In this document: positions 26,749 through 35,359 of the stretch, piece after piece
Numbering within the stretch: the stretch's first letter is position 1
How the letters are laid out: every line of letters begins with the position of its first letter
From: Nonomuraea sp. MG754425
GTDB taxonomy: Bacteria; Actinomycetota; Actinomycetes; Streptosporangiales; Streptosporangiaceae
Assembly (NCBI RefSeq): GCF_021699195.1
Contig: NZ_SSXE01000017.1
Location: 62,001-126,000 of the forward strand
Length of the DNA: 64,000 bases
Reading direction: 5' to 3'
The notes under the pieces: generated by a model
Told to the model about the DNA's origin: nothing
Seen by the model: only the letters and a program-made list of their open reading frames with translations
Database searches by the model: none
Made by a program: the position numbers and the translations under genes

Positions 26749-28199
26749 GTCTCGTGCTGCGCGGCGTCACCAAGGACTACGCGGGCGTCGGGGTGCTCCA
26801 CGGGATCGACCTGGAGGGGCGCTTCGGCGAGGTGCTGGCCGTGGTGGGCGCCAACGGGGCGGGCAAGTCGACGCTGATCAGAATCCTGGCCGGGGCCCAG
26901 CCGATGAGCGCGGGCGAGATGCGGATCGACGACGAGGACGTCCGCCTGCGCTCCCCGCACGACGCGCACCGGCGCGGCATCAGGACCGTCTACCAGGAGC
27001 TGACACTGGTCCCCGGCCTGTCGGTCACCGAGAACCTGCTCATGGGCGACTTCCCCCGGCGGCGCGGCCTCATCGACTGGCCCGCCGCGCACGCCAGGGC
27101 CGCCGCGCTGCTTGAGTCGATCGGGTTCGGCGCGATCGACCCGCGCACGCGGGCCGAACACCTGACCGTGGCCCGCCAGCAGATGGTCGAGATCGCCAAG
27201 GCGCTGGTGACCGAGCCACGCGTGCTGATCCTGGACGAGCCGTCGGCGGTGCTCTCCGGGCGCGACCTCGACTCGCTGTTCGCGCTGATCAGGCGGCTGC
27301 GGGAGCGCGGCGTCCTGGTGATCTACGTCTCGCACCGGCTGGCCGAGGTGCTCGACCTGGCCGACTCCATCGTCGTGATCAAGGACGGCCGGGTCATCGA
27401 GACCACCGAGCCCGCGCGTACCAGCGAGGACGACCTGATCAGGCTCATGGCGGGCCGGAAGCTGGAGCAGATCTACCCCGACCGCCGCCCCGAACCCGGC
27501 GAGCCCCGGCTTGAGGTGTCCGGGCTCACCAGGGCGGGCGAGTTCCACGACGTGTCGTTCACGCTGCGGGCGGGCGAGGTCGTGGGCATGTTCGGGCTCG
27601 TCGGGTCGGGACGCAGCGAACTGGCCCGCTGCGTGTTCGGCGCCGAGCCGGCCGGCGCGGGCAGCGGCGCCTACGGCTCCCCCGCCGAGGCGATCGCCGC
27701 AGGACTGGCGCTGGTCACCGAGGACCGCAAGCGCACCGGGCTCGTGCTCGGCATGTCCGTGCGCGACAACATCGCGCTCACCACGCTCGAGGGCCCGCTC
27801 ATCGACCTGGCCGGGCAGCGCGAGCGGATCGGCGGCATGATCGACCGGCTGGGCATCCGGCCGGAAGGTTGCGCGCCCATGGCGGTGGAGCACCTGAGCG
27901 GCGGCAACCAGCAGAAGGCGGTGCTGGCCAAGTGGCTGCTCAAGAATCCGCGCGTGCTCCTGCTGGACGAGCCCACCCGCGGCGTGGACATGGCCACCCG
28001 CGTGGAGATCTACCGCATCATCGACGCCCTCGCCCGTGACGGCGTGGCCGTGCTGCTCATCTCCTCCGACCTCACCGAGGTGATCGGGGCGAGCGACCGC
28101 GTGCTCGTGATGGCGCACGGCCGGATCGCCGGCGAACTGCGTTCGGACCAGACCAGCGAGGACGAGATCCTCGCCCACTCGATGGGAACCCTCATATGA
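26745..28199 (+). CDS. Sugar ABC transporter ATPase (RbsA/MglA type)
   Basis: A 484-residue protein with two ABC domains. The first is complete (Walker A VGANGAGKSTL near residue 36, signature LTVARQQMVEIAK). The second has the degenerate Walker A GLVGSGRSELA and the signature LSGGNQQKAVLAKWL, as usual for RbsA/AraG/XylG ATPases. It energises uptake of a monosaccharide or polyol (CUT2 class). Start and stop overlap the aldehyde dehydrogenase and permease genes by 4 bases each. Confidence 0.93.
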   Translation: MSLVLRGVTKDYAGVGVLHGIDLEGRFGEVLAVVGANGAGKSTLIRILAGAQPMSAGEMRIDDEDVRLRSPHDAHRRGIRTVYQELTLVPGLSVTENLLMGDFPRRRGLIDWPAAHARAAALLESIGFGAIDPRTRAEHLTVARQQMVEIAKALVTEPRVLILDEPSAVLSGRDLDSLFALIRRLRERGVLVIYVSHRLAEVLDLADSIVVIKDGRVIETTEPARTSEDDLIRLMAGRKLEQIYPDRRPEPGEPRLEVSGLTRAGEFHDVSFTLRAGEVVGMFGLVGSGRSELARCVFGAEPAGAGSGAYGSPAEAIAAGLALVTEDRKRTGLVLGMSVRDNIALTTLEGPLIDLAGQRERIGGMIDRLGIRPEGCAPMAVEHLSGGNQQKAVLAKWLLKNPRVLLLDEPTRGVDMATRVEIYRIIDALARDGVAVLLISSDLTEVIGASDRVLVMAHGRIAGELRSDQTSEDEILAHSMGTLI

Positions 28200-29134
28200 C
28201 CGCCGCCTCCCCCCGCCTCGTCCTGCGCGGACGGGACGTCACCGTCGAGGCGATCTCCGCGGCCGTCGTCGTGCTGCTCGTGGTGGTGGCCGCCACGACC
28301 TCCGACACCTTCCTCACCTCGGTCAACCTCACCAACCTGCTCAAACAGATGGTCACGACGGGCCTGCTGGCCTTCGGCATGCTCGTGGTGATCCTCACCG
28401 GCGGCATCGACCTGTCGGTCGGGTCCGTGGTGGCCTTCTCCGGCATCCTCGCCGCGGGGCTGTCGGCGGGGCTGCCCATCCCGGTCGCGATGGTCGTGGG
28501 CGTGGCGGCCGGCATCGCGTTCGGGCTGGTCAACGGCACGCTGGTGGCCCGGTTCGGGCTCGCGCCGTTCGTGGTGACGCTGGCCTCGCTCACCACGATC
28601 CGCGGCCTGGCGTTCGTCTACTCCGAGGTGCCCGTCACCCCGAGTGACCCGGCCTTCCTCACGCTCGGCTCGGCCATGATCGGTCCCGTCCCGCTCATCA
28701 CCGTCATCATGGCCGCGGTCTTCGTCGCGGGCGGGGTGTTCCTGTCCCGCACGCCCGCCGGCCGGTCGGTCATCGCCATCGGCGGCAACGCCGAGACCGT
28801 GCGGCTGGCCGGCATCGACGTCCGCAAGCACGTGATCCTCGCGTACGCGATCAGCGGCGCCTGCGCCGGGCTGGCCGGGGTGGTCCTGGCCAGCCGGGTC
28901 GGCATCGCGCAACCCAGCGTCGGCGTGGCCTTCGAGCTCGACGCGATCGCCGCCTGCGTCATCGGCGGCGCCAGCCTGTCGGGCGGACGCGGCTCGGTGC
29001 GGGCCACGTTCGGCGGCGTGCTCGTCCTGGTCCTCATCAACAACCTGCTCAACCTGTACGGCGTGCAGAGCTTCTGGCAACAGGTGCTCAAGGGCTTGAT
29101 CATCATCGTCGTCATCCTCGTTCGGAGAAAGTGA
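28196..29134 (+). CDS. Sugar ABC transporter permease (RbsC type)
   Basis: A 312-residue integral membrane protein with about eight to ten hydrophobic helices. The family segments ILTGGIDLSVGSVVAFSG and GGNAETVRLAGIDV identify a CUT2 permease. It forms the membrane channel with the RbsA-type ATPase. Overlaps the ATPase gene by 4 bases and runs directly into the binding-protein gene. Confidence 0.93.
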   Translation: MTAASPRLVLRGRDVTVEAISAAVVVLLVVVAATTSDTFLTSVNLTNLLKQMVTTGLLAFGMLVVILTGGIDLSVGSVVAFSGILAAGLSAGLPIPVAMVVGVAAGIAFGLVNGTLVARFGLAPFVVTLASLTTIRGLAFVYSEVPVTPSDPAFLTLGSAMIGPVPLITVIMAAVFVAGGVFLSRTPAGRSVIAIGGNAETVRLAGIDVRKHVILAYAISGACAGLAGVVLASRVGIAQPSVGVAFELDAIAACVIGGASLSGGRGSVRATFGGVLVLVLINNLLNLYGVQSFWQQVLKGLIIIVVILVRRK

Positions 29135-30081
29135 TGAAGCTACGAATCCTCCTCGTCGCCGCCTGTCTCGGCCTGACCGCCTGCTCCTCCGCGGGCAGCC
29201 AGGACGACGGCACCCACACCATCGGCGTCGCCAACTTCCTGCTCAGCGGCCCCTACTTCAGCGGCATGGACAAGGCCATCGCCGCCCAGGCGAAGAAGAA
29301 GGGGAACGTCGAGGTCATCAGCACCGACGCCAACGGCGACGCCGCCAGGCTGGCCTCGAACGTCGAGGACCTGCTCAGCAAGAACGTCGACGCGATCATC
29401 ATCTCCGGAGGCCCGCTGGAGTCGGCGCCCGCCGCCCTGAACGCGATCAAGCAGGCGGGCAAGCCCGTCGTCCTGGTGGACCGCAAGTTCGCCACCGGCG
29501 AGTACACGAGCTGGATCGGCCCCGACAACAAGGCGATCGGCGTGCAGAACGGCCAGTTCCTCGCCCAGCGCCTGTCGGACGGCGGCAAGGTCGGCATCAT
29601 CAAGGGCGGCCCGGCGGACAACACGATCGGCCTGGCCCGCACCGAAGGACTGAAGTCGGCGCTCGGCACCGCCCAGGGCATCACGCTCGTCGAGGCACCG
29701 GACTTCGGCAACTGGAGCTCGGACGGCGGCCTGTCGGTCATGGAGAGCCTGCTCGCCCAGCACGGCGACCTCAAGGCGGTCTTCTGCGAGAACGACGCGA
29801 TGTGCCTGGGCGCGCAGCGGGCCATCGCCGACGCCGGCAAGTCCGAGCAGATCGTCATCGCGGGCGTCGACGGCCAGAACGAGGCGCTCAAGGCGATCCA
29901 GGACGGCACGAACTACCTGGTCACCGGGCTCAACGACGCCGACGTGATCGGCAGCAAGGGCCTGGACCGGGCCGTCGAGATCCTGGGCGGCGCGCAGGCG
30001 GAGAAGGACACCGTGGTCCCCTCGCCGATGGTCACCAAGGAGAACGCGGCCCAGTACTACGACCCCGACGGCAGCTTCTAA
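29134..30081 (+). CDS. Sugar ABC transporter substrate-binding lipoprotein (RbsB type)
   Basis: About 315 residues, with a lipoprotein signal ending LGLTAC (lipidated Cys near residue 18). The periplasmic-binding-protein type 1 fold is recognisable from GVANFLLSGPYFSGMDKAI, PVVLVDRKFATGEYTSWIGPDN and CENDAMCLGAQRAI. It captures the sugar outside the cell for the permease. The ATG at 29134 has GGAG at 7-base spacing; a GTG at 29131 is also in frame. It overlaps the permease gene. Confidence 0.92.
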   Translation: MKLRILLVAACLGLTACSSAGSQDDGTHTIGVANFLLSGPYFSGMDKAIAAQAKKKGNVEVISTDANGDAARLASNVEDLLSKNVDAIIISGGPLESAPAALNAIKQAGKPVVLVDRKFATGEYTSWIGPDNKAIGVQNGQFLAQRLSDGGKVGIIKGGPADNTIGLARTEGLKSALGTAQGITLVEAPDFGNWSSDGGLSVMESLLAQHGDLKAVFCENDAMCLGAQRAIADAGKSEQIVIAGVDGQNEALKAIQDGTNYLVTGLNDADVIGSKGLDRAVEILGGAQAEKDTVVPSPMVTKENAAQYYDPDGSF

Positions 30082-30101
30082 CCCCCCTTTTGGAGGCAAA
30101 T

Positions 30102-31460
30102 ATGTCCCGAAAAATCGCGACCCGTGGTCTTCTGGCGGCAGTGGTGGCACTGGCTCCCCTGGCCATCAACCCGCCCGCCGAGGCCAAAACGGGCTGGCGG
30201 CTGCTCTACCAGGAGAACTTCGCCAAGCCGCTCGGTGACGCGCCGTGGGTCAAGGAGACCCACAGCGAGCCGTTCGACACGATCATGGACGACTCGGGTC
30301 AGTGGTACCAGAACGACTACGGCCCGGCGTGGAACACGGCCTTCGAGTCCTTCGACACGTACCGCAAGGAGTTCAAGGTCGGCAAGGACGGCTGGCTGAC
30401 CGCCTCGTTGTCGGCCCGCGACTGGAACAAGGACGGCGTGATCGAGGCCCCGCCCGCCATCACCAGGAAGGTGATCAAGGGCGGCCCCGTGGCCGAGCTC
30501 ACGGTGCCCGACCACACGGGCGGCGCGATCTTCCGCCCGACGAACGCCCTGCCGGACAAGTACCGGGTCGAGTACAAGCTCAAGACGCTCGACTTCGGCG
30601 GCAAGCGCAACGGCTCCATCGAGTACGACGGCCGCATCAACGGCTACTCGGCCGAGGGCTGCAAGACCCAGCACCCCTGGGGCGAGGGCTCGCGCAGCCC
30701 GGGCTGGAACGGCGACGCCTCCTCTCCCTACTGCGACTGGCAGGACGTACGGGAGGGCCGCTACGGCTACAACGGCTTCCACTTCATGACGATCGTGGAC
30801 TTCGCCGACCCCGCGCCGCGTAACAACCACTTCTGGCACTACCGCCGCAAGGTGCTGATGGACTCCTTCTCCCAGCACCCCGACCGCGTGGGCACCGGCA
30901 CGGGCGGCCGCGTCTGCGACTCCAACACCGGCGAGTACTACAACTACCGCGACAGCAGCTTCAACACCGTCAACATGTGGATCAGCGGCATGCCCAACTG
31001 GACGCCGGGCAAGGGCGGCCTGGCGGGCAACTCCCAGTGGTTCATGAGCACCTGCTCGGGCGGTGTGGCCGAGCAGCAGCTCTCCTCGGCCGCCGAACTG
31101 CAGCCCGAGCTGATGCCCAACGAGTACTACACCTTCGCCATCGAACGTGACGAGACCGGCTACACGCTGGAGGCCAGCGGCAACTTCGCCCGGGTGGGCA
31201 AGAAGACGGTGCGCTTCCACCGGCCGTTCGTCGTCGGCAACAACCCGATCTGGCACTACAACGTCAAGGCGGAGGAGTACGACGGCCGCTTCAACGGCAA
31301 CCTCGTGCAGAACGACAACCACGGCAGCACGACCTGGCCCGACCAGTGGCCAGCCGGGTCCGCCTATCCCGACTACTTCGTGATCGGCGACCTGTACACC
31401 AACGTCTACGAGGGCAGCGCGAGCCTGACCGACATCCGGCTCTACGTCCCGAAGAAGTAA
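30102..31460 (+). CDS. Secreted protein of unknown family, possible carbohydrate-active enzyme
   Basis: A 452-residue protein with a Sec signal peptide (about 28 residues, cleavage after AEA) and no anchor, so it is secreted. The composition is rich in Trp, Tyr, Asn and Gly. Segments such as RVEYKLKTLDFGGKRNGSIE and YYTFAIERDETGYTLEASG resemble beta-sandwich (concanavalin-like) strands. Conserved-looking acidic and Trp/His residues occur around HPWGEGSRSPGWNG. I do not recognise a catalogued family. TGGAGG precedes the ATG, and it is the last gene of the importer operon, so it may release the sugar the operon takes up. A strong terminator follows. Confidence 0.75.
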   Translation: MSRKIATRGLLAAVVALAPLAINPPAEAKTGWRLLYQENFAKPLGDAPWVKETHSEPFDTIMDDSGQWYQNDYGPAWNTAFESFDTYRKEFKVGKDGWLTASLSARDWNKDGVIEAPPAITRKVIKGGPVAELTVPDHTGGAIFRPTNALPDKYRVEYKLKTLDFGGKRNGSIEYDGRINGYSAEGCKTQHPWGEGSRSPGWNGDASSPYCDWQDVREGRYGYNGFHFMTIVDFADPAPRNNHFWHYRRKVLMDSFSQHPDRVGTGTGGRVCDSNTGEYYNYRDSSFNTVNMWISGMPNWTPGKGGLAGNSQWFMSTCSGGVAEQQLSSAAELQPELMPNEYYTFAIERDETGYTLEASGNFARVGKKTVRFHRPFVVGNNPIWHYNVKAEEYDGRFNGNLVQNDNHGSTTWPDQWPAGSAYPDYFVIGDLYTNVYEGSASLTDIRLYVPKK

Positions 31461-31468
31461 CACGGCGA

Positions 31469-31501
31469 CCCGGTGAGGCGGTGCGGCACCGCCTCACCGG
31501 G
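31469..31501 (+). terminator. Strong intrinsic terminator hairpin
   Basis: CCCGGTGAGGCGGTG and CACCGCCTCACCGGG form a perfect 15-bp stem with a 3-nt CGG loop, starting 8 bases after the stop of the secreted-protein gene. There is no U-tract, which is common in actinomycetes. It would end the sugar operon and could also serve the convergent pseudogene. Confidence 0.8.
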
Positions 31502-31506
31502 CGCGA

Positions 31507-32036
31507 TCACTTCGGCGGGGTGCAGTACTCCTGGTCCAGGGCGACGCCGCAGGCCCGGTTGACCCGGCCGGCCTTGCTCATCATCACCGTCCACGCCGAA
31601 CAGTTGTGTCCGACGGTGATGCGCGGGGAGAAATTGCTGATCCCGGTGCCGGCCGCGGCGCGTACACCACGACCGGCCGCCGTCCGGAACCGGTCAGGCA
31701 GGCGTTGCCGATCCACCGGTCCGTGTCGAAGCCCGGCTCGGCCAGCGTCGCCGCCGTCCGCCACGTGTATCCCGACCGCGCGTCCGCCGCCAGCACGTGG
31801 AATCCGGTCGCGTCGCCGCCGGTCGTCCACGCGATGTCGGCCGAGGAGCGCCAGCCGCCGGGCAGCACCCGGTCGCGGGCCGCCGGATCCACGGTGGACG
31901 GATCCGGCGACGGCGGCGGAGCGACGGGCCCGGCGGGCGCGGACACGGTGGGTGTGGTGGCGCCCGCCGGGATCGGTGCGACACCCACCGTGACAACGGT
32001 CAGAGCGGCGGCGGACAGCGCAAGAAGACGTCGCAA
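31507..32036 (-). pseudogene. Collapsed secreted-protein gene: N- and C-terminal ends joined out of frame
   Basis: A TTG start at 32036 with a GAGGAGG ribosome site begins a good signal peptide (LRRLLALSAAALTVVTVG). A Pro-rich linker and a domain follow, with GFHVLAADARSGYTWRT and DTDRWIGNACLTGSG. In that frame the sense breaks off after VVVYAPR near 31650 and soon stops. The other frame then gives a protein-like end (ISNFSPRITVGHNCSAWTV to EYCTPPK) that stops at 31507. The N-terminal part recalls very large secreted actinomycete proteins of the Rhs/wall-associated kind, so a big internal deletion is the simplest explanation. The parent family is not certain. Confidence 0.6.
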
Positions 32037-32180
32037 CGTGCCTCCTCGGACGGCGTGCGGTGCTTTCCCGCACTCGATCACGCGGCGGCGGCGTTCCGGC
32101 TTCACACCGGCTTCATCGCTGCTCGGCGGCCCGCCCGCGCATCGCCCAGGCGTCGTGCGACGCCCCGGCCGGCCCGGTCG

Positions 32181-33551
32181 TCAGTGGTGGAAGCTCGGCT
32201 GGTGCGGGGCGCCGATGCCGCCGCTGGCGGTCAGCCGCGCGACGGAGCGCTCGATGTCGTCGGCGAGCAGGGAGATCTCGTCCCTGCCGATGCCGTGCCG
32301 GACCAGCACCCGCTGCACGGTCTCGTCCTGCCGGTCCGGCGGCAGCGGGTAGGACGGCACCTGCCAGCCTCTGCACCGCAGGTGCTCGGTGAGGTCGTAC
32401 AGGGTGAAGGGCACGTCGTCCTTCAGGACGTAGCTGACGGCGGGCAGCGCGCCGTGCCCGTCGTAGAGCAGCCGGAACGGGCCCATGGCGCCGATCCGGC
32501 CGGCGAGGAACCGGGCGGTGTCGGCGCTGGCCTGCTGGATCTTGCGATAGCCCTCGCGGCCCAGCCTGATCAGCTCGTAGTACTGGACGATGATCTCCCC
32601 GCCGGGACGGGAGAAGTTGAGCGCGAACGTCGGCAGATCTCCGCCCAGGTAGTTCACCTTGAAGATCAGCTCCTCGGGGACGAGGCCGGCGTCGGCCCAC
32701 ACGATCCAGCCGCAGCCGAGGGGCGCGAGGCCGTACTTGTGGCCCGAGGTGTTGATCGAGGCGACCCGGCCGATCCGGAAGTCCCACACCAGGTCGCGCT
32801 CGATGAACGGCGCGACGAAGCCGCCGCTGGCCGCGTCCACGTGGACGGGGACGTCCAGGCCGGTCTCGGCCTGGATCCGGTCCAGCTCCGCGGCGATCTC
32901 CGCGATGGGCTCGTAGTCGCAGGTGAAGGTGACGCCGAGGATCGCCACCACCCCGATGGTGTTCTCGTCCACGTGGTCCTTGAGCTGGTGCGGGCGCAGG
33001 CCCGTCGCGCCCGGCTCCAGCGGCACCTGCCGCAGCTCCACGTCGAAGTAGCGGGCGAACTTCTCCCAGCACACCTGCACCGGCCCGCACACCAGGTTCG
33101 GCCGGTCGGCCGGCTTGCCCTCCGCCCGCCGCCGTTCGCGCCAGCGCCACTTCAGCGCCAGCCCGCCCAGCATCGCCGCCTCGCTCGACCCGGTGGTGGA
33201 GCAGCCCATGGCGTTGTCGGCGGTGCTGTTCCACAGACCGGCCAGGATCTGCACGCACCGCGACTCCAGTTCGGCGGTCTGCGGGTACTCGTCCTTGTCG
33301 ATCATGTTCTTGTCGAGGCACTGGTCCATCAGCCGATGGGCCTCCTCGCTGTTCCACGTGGTGCAGAAGGTCGCGAGGTTCTGCCCGGAGTTGCCGTCGA
33401 GGAGCAGTTCGCTGCGGATCGCCTCGTAGACCGCGCGCGGGTCGCTCTCCGTGTCAGGCAGCCGCCGCTTGGGCAGGACGCGTTCACTCAGCGGCAGCGT
33501 GAACACGTCAGCCAGCGGGTCGAGCCGGCCTTTGACCGAGTGAAGTGCCAT
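32181..33551 (-). CDS. gadB: Glutamate decarboxylase
   Basis: A 456-residue PLP enzyme. The PLP Lys is in SINTSGHKYG, with VHVDAASGGFVAPF upstream and TTGSSEAAMLGG near the cofactor phosphate site. It converts glutamate to GABA with consumption of a proton. The protein ends in FHH; a C-terminal His plugs the active site at neutral pH in E. coli GadB, so pH control is possible. The ATG at 33551 follows AGGGAG. No GABA antiporter (GadC) lies nearby. Confidence 0.93.
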   Translation of the reverse strand: MALHSVKGRLDPLADVFTLPLSERVLPKRRLPDTESDPRAVYEAIRSELLLDGNSGQNLATFCTTWNSEEAHRLMDQCLDKNMIDKDEYPQTAELESRCVQILAGLWNSTADNAMGCSTTGSSEAAMLGGLALKWRWRERRRAEGKPADRPNLVCGPVQVCWEKFARYFDVELRQVPLEPGATGLRPHQLKDHVDENTIGVVAILGVTFTCDYEPIAEIAAELDRIQAETGLDVPVHVDAASGGFVAPFIERDLVWDFRIGRVASINTSGHKYGLAPLGCGWIVWADAGLVPEELIFKVNYLGGDLPTFALNFSRPGGEIIVQYYELIRLGREGYRKIQQASADTARFLAGRIGAMGPFRLLYDGHGALPAVSYVLKDDVPFTLYDLTEHLRCRGWQVPSYPLPPDRQDETVQRVLVRHGIGRDEISLLADDIERSVARLTASGGIGAPHQPSFHH

Positions 33552-33643
33552 AACGGGCTCCCTACCCGGGCGCGGACGACTCCCCCGGCCCCGGCCACGG
33601 TCTTGACCGGTTGTTGGCGCGTCCGGCCGGCCTGCGCACACGA

Positions 33644-33678
33644 CCGCGCACGGCCGCCGGTGGGCGGGCCGTGCGCGG
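33644..33678 (-). terminator. Hairpin terminator between fasciclin and gadB genes
   Basis: CCGCGCACGGCC and GGCCGTGCGCGG form a perfect 12-bp stem with an 11-nt loop, 26 bp past the fasciclin stop on the minus strand. It probably ends the fasciclin transcript before gadB. Confidence 0.65.
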
Positions 33679-33703
33679 GCTCCGATGACGGTTCACCGGT
33701 GTG

Positions 33704-34279
33704 TCACTGCGGCATCAGCACCTTGTCGATGATGTAGATGGTCGCGTTGCTCGTCGGCACGTCACCGCAGACGACCTTCGCGTCGTTGACGGTGAGGTTC
33801 TCTCCCGTGCCCTTGACGGTCAGCTCCCCACCCTGCATCGTCTTGAGCTTGCCGCTCTCGAGTTCGGCGGGAGTCACCTTGCCCTCCACCACGTGGTAGG
33901 AGATGATCTTGGCGAGCTCCTGCTTGTTCTCCATGAGCTTCTTGCGGGCCTCTTCGGGGATGCTCTCGAACGCGCTGTTGTTGGGCGCGAAGATGGTGAC
34001 GTCCTTGGCCGAGTCCAGCTTCCCCTTCAGCCCCGACTTCTCCAGTCCGGATGCCAGCACGGAGAGTTCGGGGATCCGGCCGACAGCCGTGCCGGCGGGC
34101 TCGCTCGCGATCTGGGACATCTCATCCTTGAGCGCGCCGCAGCCCGGACCGAACGGGCTGGCGCTCGACGTCGGTGAGCTCTCCGGTGCCGGTGAGATGG
34201 CTGTGGCCGTGCCTGTTGAGACGGTGAACCCTGCCGTGGCCGTGAGTGCCAGCGCAGTGGTGAGAAGCACTCGTCGCAC
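33704..34279 (-). CDS. Secreted fasciclin-domain protein (MPT70/MPB70-like)
   Basis: A 191-residue protein: signal peptide (RRVLLTTALALTATAG), short Ser/Pro linker, then one FAS1 domain with the H1/H2 motifs DVTIFAPNNSAFESIP and ISYHVVEGKVTPAEL and the ending ATIYIIDKVLMP. Two Cys (PGCGAL and VVCGDV) match the disulfide positions of mycobacterial MPT70. FAS1 proteins mediate adhesion or bind envelope components. The GTG at 34279 has GGAGG 6 bases upstream. No SigK-type sigma factor is adjacent. Confidence 0.9.
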   Translation of the reverse strand: MRRVLLTTALALTATAGFTVSTGTATAISPAPESSPTSSASPFGPGCGALKDEMSQIASEPAGTAVGRIPELSVLASGLEKSGLKGKLDSAKDVTIFAPNNSAFESIPEEARKKLMENKQELAKIISYHVVEGKVTPAELESGKLKTMQGGELTVKGTGENLTVNDAKVVCGDVPTSNATIYIIDKVLMPQ

Positions 34280-34678
34280 TGTGAACCTCCGAGCGTTGAG
34301 ACCCGAGAGCCAGCCGCTGCGGGCACTGTCCCTCACCTCGTGTTCCGGTCCCTCCAGTTTTCGTGACCGTTGGCAACGGCGGCAGAGGGATACCCCCAAA
34401 ATGCGACAAAACGACCAAATCACCCAGTCGGGGGCTCACTCCTCCACGGCGGCGAGGCGCGGCAGCGCCTGGCCGGCCTCGCTTTTGGGCTCCGGAAGGC
34501 CGCGACGCGTCGCGGTGCGGCTGGCCATGCCACCAGGGTAGCCAACGATGTTCGATATTCCCGAACATCTGTTCTGTTCGAAAACCTCGAACATGCTGGT
34601 CGCGACCGTGATCGGCGGCAACGCGGGTCTCCCCGCGGGAATAGAGTCAGATGTCGATCACGGGAGCAGGAGACACCT
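34280..34678. other. 399-bp divergent gap with a possible 30-codon ORF
   Basis: The gap separates the fasciclin gene from the MerB-like gene. It contains the paired operators at 34549-34593. On the minus strand, directly downstream of those operators, is a 30-codon ORF (34528 to 34436) starting MASRTATRRGLPEP. Its coding status is unclear and it has no recognisable product. Nothing else is seen. Confidence 0.35.
34549..34593. promoter_or_regulatory. Two copies of a TGTTCG-N7-CGAACA operator
   Basis: TGTTCG and CGAACA separated by exactly 7 bases occur twice, at 34549-34567 and 34575-34593. The left copy extends to GATGTTCG/CGAACATC. Two dyads of identical design 26 bp apart indicate a real dimer-binding site. 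The half-site orientation is opposite to the actinobacterial LexA box. The controlled gene is either the MerB-like gene (86 bp to the right) or the small ORF to the left. Confidence 0.65.
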
Positions 34679-35359
34679 TTGAACACGCCGGAGTCACGGA
34701 AAGTCCGCGATCTTGTCTATGAGACGTTCGCCTCCGAAGGACGCGCGCCGTCGATGGCCGAACTGGCCCGCAGGACCGGAAGCACGGTCGAGACCGTCCA
34801 CGGGATCTTGCACGACCTGGCGGCGGCCCACGCCCTGGTCCTGACGCCCGACGGCGACGCGGTGCGGATGGCGCACCCGTTCACGTCCGCGCCGATGGCG
34901 TTCGTGGTGACACCGCTGGACGGCCACGACGACCGCCGCTGGTGGGGCGGCTGCGCATGGGACTCCTTCGGCATCAGCGCCGCCCTCGACCTGGACGTCC
35001 GGATCGACACGGCCTGCCCGCACTGCGGGACCGCGCTCAGTTTCACCTCCGGCCCGGACACGCCGCCTCCGGCGGGCATCACCGTCCGCTTCCCGCGGCC
35101 CGCCGAGGAGTGGTGGGACGACGTGGTCGGCACCTGCACGATGATCCGCGCCTTCTGCGACCGCGATCACGCCGAGCAGTGGACCGCGGCCCACGCGCCC
35201 GGCACCGGCTACCTCGCCGACGCGCCCACCGTCTGGCGGCTGGCCGGCCCGTGGTACGGCGACCGCCTGGCCCCCGACTTCCAGCCGCACAGCCGCGAGC
35301 ACAACCAGAAACTCCTCGACCAGTGCGCCCTCACCGGCCCGTTCTGGCACCTGCCGTAG
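34679..35359 (+). CDS. Alkylmercury lyase (MerB) homologue
   Basis: A 226-residue protein with an N-terminal winged-helix part (MAELARRTGSTVETVHGILHDL) followed by the MerB catalytic domain. All catalytic residues of MerB are present with similar spacing: C92-A-W-D95 (MerB C96/D99), C113 (C117; 21 residues after the first Cys in both) and C160 (C159). Extra Cys at 116 and 153 are present. True MerB cleaves carbon-mercury bonds. No MerA, MerR or MerT is nearby, so the natural substrate is open. The TTG start at 34679 has AGGAG 6 bases upstream. Confidence 0.82.
   Translation: MNTPESRKVRDLVYETFASEGRAPSMAELARRTGSTVETVHGILHDLAAAHALVLTPDGDAVRMAHPFTSAPMAFVVTPLDGHDDRRWWGGCAWDSFGISAALDLDVRIDTACPHCGTALSFTSGPDTPPPAGITVRFPRPAEEWWDDVVGTCTMIRAFCDRDHAEQWTAAHAPGTGYLADAPTVWRLAGPWYGDRLAPDFQPHSREHNQKLLDQCALTGPFWHLP

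Noticed and set aside
34549..34593. LexA/SOS boxes upstream of the MerB-like gene
   Set aside because: The actinobacterial SOS box is CGAAC-N4-GTTCG; here the half-sites point the other way with a 7-bp spacer.
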